From Ceratodon purpureus (lineage: Eukaryota > Streptophyta > Bryopsida > Pseudoditrichales > Ditrichaceae): a DNA stretch of 64,000 bases. The DNA lies in contig CM026422.1 in the NCBI GenBank assembly GCA_014871385.1, positions 11,098,718 through 11,162,717 of the forward strand, written 5' to 3'. This document shows, piece after piece, positions 60,132-64,000 of this stretch (the stretch's first letter is position 1; each line of letters starts with the position of its first letter). Made by a program: the position numbers and the translations under genes. The notes beneath the pieces were generated by a model. That model ran no database searches. It worked only from the letters and a program-made list of their open reading frames with translations, and was not told where the DNA came from.

Positions 60132-61346
60132 ATGGCCTTCAATGCTACATTATGGAGTCAACTCCCTTTGGAAGTTATTGAACATATATTGTCTTTTCTA
60201 CCCATGCCGGATTTGTGTAGATATTGCACTACATGCAAAACATGGAATGAGCTCATCAACAACCCCGCCTTTAGTGCACTACATGTGCGCAATAAGAATA
60301 AGCATTCACCTTTTATAGCAATACATTCTATTACCACTTCCATTCAAAATGGGCATAGAGTGTACATTGATGGGAGCCAAGTATTGTGTTTCCTTGACAT
60401 TAGCTCAAAGAAATGGTACTCGATGAAACCTCGTGATGCTCTTGAAACGTCATTTCTATTTGACCCTCAAGACTTTGAAATTGTGGCAATGGATGGAGGG
60501 CTCGTGCTTCTCAAAGCTCTCAAGAGAGCTTCTAAACCATGTCATCATGAAAGTGGTTGTACACAACTATGTGTGTGGAATCCTATAAAAGACATGAAGA
60601 TTATATTGCCATGTGTACCAAATCAAATTGATTTACTCACAAATTTTGTTGTTGATGACACTGCCGAGACTTTCAAGGTATTTGTTACAACACGAGGTTG
60701 GAAAAGTCGTGTGGTGCACATATATGATTCCGTTATGAAGGAGTGGAGGACCTCAAGTAAATGTGAAATGATAAATAAAAAAAATTATTATATCATACAA
60801 AGTATTGTATTCCAAAATCTCCTATATATTCTATGTTTTGGTTATTTTGGTTCTGAGGTTAAGTATGAATTCTGGAGGTACCACCATGTTGCAGATATTT
60901 GGGAAAGATTGCATTTTGCAGACGCTTGCTTTGCTGCACATGATCAGTCAACAGATGGACTGACAGGGAAATTTGTTGTAAGCGGCGAGCGACTTTTTGT
61001 GACCTATTGGCTTAACTTCCACAATATGTTTGAAGTGCATGAAATTGATATCCAAAGCAGGTCCACAAAGGTATTGTTGACATGGACAAGAACGCACATA
61101 ATGAATTTTTTTGATATAGATGTCAATTTACCTTATAATTATCCTGGCATAAAGATTATTGGTTTCAATAAGTCCTTCATGCTTGTGACCTATTATTCAA
61201 GAAAAATTGTTAGTTTTGATGTAGAAACAAAAGAAATCAATTTTGAGTGGCCTCAACTTCCTTTGAGAGAATTAAGTGTGAAAGAGGAGAGGTATTCATT
61301 GATAGGGAAGCAAATGGACTTTCTTCTTCCTGGTACACTTAAGTAA
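60132..61346 (+). CDS. F-box protein, copy 2
   Basis: An intronless 404-residue paralogue of the protein at 11667-12890, with the same F-box (residues about 4-45) and the same C-terminal half (ERYSLIGKQMDFLLPGTLK). Differences cluster after residue 200 (for example TTRGWKSRVVHIYDS, and a shorter FGYFGSEVKYEFWRY segment). Both copies keep an open frame despite changes, which suggests that both are still constrained or that the duplication is recent. It would act as a substrate adaptor of an SCF ubiquitin ligase, but the target is unknown. The start is the first ATG, as in copy 1. Confidence 0.9.
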   Translation: MAFNATLWSQLPLEVIEHILSFLPMPDLCRYCTTCKTWNELINNPAFSALHVRNKNKHSPFIAIHSITTSIQNGHRVYIDGSQVLCFLDISSKKWYSMKPRDALETSFLFDPQDFEIVAMDGGLVLLKALKRASKPCHHESGCTQLCVWNPIKDMKIILPCVPNQIDLLTNFVVDDTAETFKVFVTTRGWKSRVVHIYDSVMKEWRTSSKCEMINKKNYYIIQSIVFQNLLYILCFGYFGSEVKYEFWRYHHVADIWERLHFADACFAAHDQSTDGLTGKFVVSGERLFVTYWLNFHNMFEVHEIDIQSRSTKVLLTWTRTHIMNFFDIDVNLPYNYPGIKIIGFNKSFMLVTYYSRKIVSFDVETKEINFEWPQLPLRELSVKEERYSLIGKQMDFLLPGTLK

Positions 61347-61729
61347 CCAATTATATTACCTGATATAGACTTTATTCTTTATATAATCAACTTTTTATTT
61401 TATACGCCCTTGTGTTAAATGTTTCTTGATAAAACTTACTTTACATATTATTTGTGTAAGAAATAAATTCAAGTGCAAATCCATGTGTATATTTTTATTA
61501 AAAATTTAGTGGTTTAAAAAATAAGTTCAAATGCTAGTTTATAACCACTGTTAAATACTAATGTCCATTTCCTTAGAACACTTTTGATAAAATTTTGTCA
61601 AAATTCATGACTTAGATTGATGCTCTATTAAAACCTCTATAATTGCATTTATTACAGGTGTTGTTGCTACCTGAATCGTGTCACTTCCAATTCCATAAAT
61701 AGCCCAGATCACACCGATAGCTCGATCAA

Positions 61730-62542
61730 AAAAAAAAAAAATCCAAACTTTCAAACAGAGCTAAGATGTGTTGGAGAGGCTATTTTTAAACTTGGTCCCT
61801 TATTCACCTGGGGGCAGAAGTCTTTGGTTGAATGCTCCACGGACCATATGTTCAAGGGAATGATGAGATGCAACACCTTTATACTTTTCATTACGGTTGC
61901 AACCAAGCAACTATACAAGCCAGTACCGGTTACGGTACAAAGCTCAATTATCACTGACTGATTTATAGCTGTTGGATCACAATCCTGCTTATGTGTCGAT
62001 TATCTACTCTTCGGCTATGTAACTGCTGATCGTGCCAACAGTAAGCACAAGAAGATTAATCTACCCAAGGAGAGTAAACGTCTAAACATGAAAAATTTGT
62101 CCTGACGTTGCATGTGGTATCAAGATAACGACAATATGTATCTTGTGTCACCTGGATAAGACAATTGGACATGCAGTATACAAACCAAGAACCACATGTT
62201 CTACTGATGGACAGTTGGACATGATGAGCTCCTACAACAAGCAACTCACCCATAGGTAGATGTCTGAATGGATCTCTTGAATCACCCATTTTTAGAACTT
62301 TCGAATCGATACAGATAAATAAAAATCGGGAATTCCGTTCCAAAATTCTAGTTCCGCTCACTGGCTGACCACGGCAGCAGGTTACTTGTCACCGGACGTG
62401 CCCGAAACGGCCTGGATCAGGATTAGACGTTAGCGTTACGCGATACTCCAAAAAATCACCCTCAGCAACAAAATGCATTAATATATCCACACATTGAAGT
62501 GGAAAACTTGAAAACTATGTAAAATCTGAATATAGATCAGGG
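61730..62542. other. Intergenic and 3' region of the hydrolase gene
   Basis: No gene is supported. A minus-strand open frame (62056-62361) has no recognisable domain and may lie in the hydrolase 3' untranslated region. Confidence 0.4.
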
Positions 62543-63850
62543 TCACATAAATACCTTTTTCGCGTTCAAAACATCTCGAATGAACTCCATAAGTTTTGCG
62601 TACGCTGGATGCTCCTTGTTGGTAGGTTTACAAGCATCACTGTGGTTGGAGTCCAGCAGCTCCACCACTTCACCGGCAAAGCCCTCTATCGACGCCGGTG
62701 GCACAACTGTTCTCTGCACAAACCCGGGACAATTTAATGTTAAAATATGACCATCTAAATTCTATTTTCATCTGAAAAACTCTGTAGCATTCAACACAAT
62801 TGACAACATAAGTTATGACACTTTATCATGCAGCTAAACAAAACCGTCGAAATAAGTAGGCGAAGTTTCATGCATATCATGTCAATGAATCTACTTAGAA
62901 TAGGATTATGTCAGCATCTACAAAACTCACACTTCACGACAGTTCGACCGAACCAAATACACTTCCTTACCCCTCTTGTGTGAAAGCCTTCTATCAAAGC
63001 CATCACCTTCATGTGCTCACTTCGCGCCTGCATGAATTCCTCTGAAACCTGTTTCAGCTTCGTGGAGTCCAAACAAAGATCTGCGAATAGAACCCTTGAG
63101 TAGGTTAAACCTCCAAACACATCTTTCAGCAGGTCCTCACTCGGCACCAGCCCTTTCAATGGTGGAGCGTAGAAGAAACATCCTGCCAGACTTGCTAAGA
63201 ATGCTCTCGAAACCTTTGCCCGCGCAATCTCCATTTCATCCTTCAAGCTTCCGATAGCTTCCGCTCTCTTGTGAAGAGCCACAACCAACTGCTCAATCAC
63301 TACGCATCCCAGGCTATGTCCCACGAGTACAACTGGACGTTGCCAGGTATGCCCTCGATTCCAACGGTCACTGCAAAACACAAAACAATATCAGAGATTT
63401 GGGATCCTGAATCCAAGTTGCTAACCAAACTGAAACAAGTCTGTCTAGCAACTACATAGTCTCGATGACTATGTAGTTCTGTCCGAATTTTAGCACCTCC
63501 GCTCTATTTCACTGATTCAGAACTGGTTCAGAGTTGTATGAGCGGACTTGAAGGTGATAGCCTCCCTACCTGAATACCAGCAGTCGTTGCAACTCTTCCA
63601 CAACCCCTTCTACACCTGCCTCCGAGATGCTGTACTCAAGCAGCAACACTCGAATGTCACCCTTGAAATCCTTTGGCAGCCAATCTCGGGGCCACCATAC
63701 ATCAGGTTTACCTCGCTGCACCCAGGTGTCCTTGCAAGACAGATATTTCCTCCTTCCGACGTTACCCTCGAAGAAGATCACATCCAGCGACGTCTCAGGT
63801 GTAGACTCCAGCGGCCAAACTGGATTCACGAGGTAACCCTGCTCAAGCAT
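62543..63850 (-). CDS. SERAC1-like alpha/beta-hydrolase (5' end uncertain)
   Basis: Three exons (63850-63570, 63370-62971, 62713-62543) with GT-AG introns encode 283 residues. Family phrases are LDVIFF, WWPRDWLPKDF, VLLLEY and the nucleophile elbow VGHSLG with Ser113. A likely catalytic His251 lies in DSNHSDACKP, as in SERAC1-type lipase-like proteins, which act in lipid or membrane metabolism. Oddly, the usual HG after the first strand is EG here (VIFFEGNVG), so the oxyanion hole may be altered. The last exon could instead splice at 62555 (AAG then GTATTT); otherwise it reads three codons further to TGA at 62543. The first ATG is at 63850 but the upstream frame stays open for about 20 codons, so an earlier exon beyond the window is possible. 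Confidence 0.8.
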
Positions 63851-64000
63851 AACATCAAAAGGAACAGGGCAAACATCATGAGTGGGACATATGCCTTTGT
63901 ATTAGGATCTCTCCTTGCATATAACAAGACGAAAGTTCTGTTACTGTGAACAGGAGGGAGAATCGGAGAAAGTGAAAATCTACAAGATATATTGATTAGC

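Larger units (their letters stand above)
58214..61729 (+). repeat. Arm 2 of the large inverted duplication (F-box unit)
   Basis: Inverse of 11283-14877. It ends at GATAGCTCGATC followed by a run of about 14 A. It contains a (AT)n expansion that is missing from arm 1. Confidence 0.9.

Noticed and set aside
1..64000. CRISPR arrays, rRNA genes, bacterial-type operons
   Set aside because: None seen. The tandem repeats lack spacers, and gene structure is eukaryotic.

Overview
This is a nuclear segment of a land-plant genome. It holds canonical GT-AG introns, a plastid-type lipoxygenase, a plant longin R-SNARE, a GARP (G2-like) transcription factor and a plant L1-type LINE. The AT-rich, gene-poor intergenic sequence, the F-box style and the SERAC1-like hydrolase make a bryophyte my best guess, but I cannot name a species from sequence alone.

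Layout. 0-7 kb: AT-rich sequence with a badly broken minus-strand gene that reads as a double Dof-like zinc finger with an acidic 23-residue repeat tail (1919-2755), plus small exon-like relics. 7-11 kb: a short retroposon with target-site duplication, an intronless VAMP7-family R-SNARE (7986-8708) and a MITE. 11.3-14.9 kb: one arm of a large inverted duplication carrying an F-box gene; the other arm is at 58.2-61.7 kb. 14.9-21 kb: AT-rich DNA with TTAA-flanked elements and a 48-bp minisatellite locus. 21-24.5 kb: GC-balanced, no gene seen. 24.5-25.8 kb: three-exon GARP factor with EAR-like repression motifs. 28-32 kb: several TTAA-flanked CCCCTAA elements and a second copy of the minisatellite locus, which one of these elements has split. 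37.9-39.2 kb: FIS1 (five exons). 40-43.9 kb: convergent lipoxygenase gene (eight coding exons, 966 aa). 44-50 kb: intergenic, MITEs and a second retroposon with target-site duplication. 50.1-50.9 kb: a broken unidentified gene, next to which a full-length but dead LINE (50890-57315) has inserted. 57.6-58 kb: MITE. 62.5-63.9 kb: SERAC1-like hydrolase, whose 5' end may lie outside the window.

The housekeeping genes (membrane fusion, organelle fission, oxylipin synthesis, transcription) show no shared pathway or operon-like linkage. The main interest lies in the mobile and repeated DNA. A family of elements ending CCCCTAAAG...CTTTAGGGG sits between TTAA duplications, the arrangement typical of piggyBac, and the window contains both a filled site and its paralogous empty site. 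A LINE shares its 3' tail with short A-tailed retroposons. A 3.5-kb F-box unit is duplicated in inverted orientation 43 kb apart.
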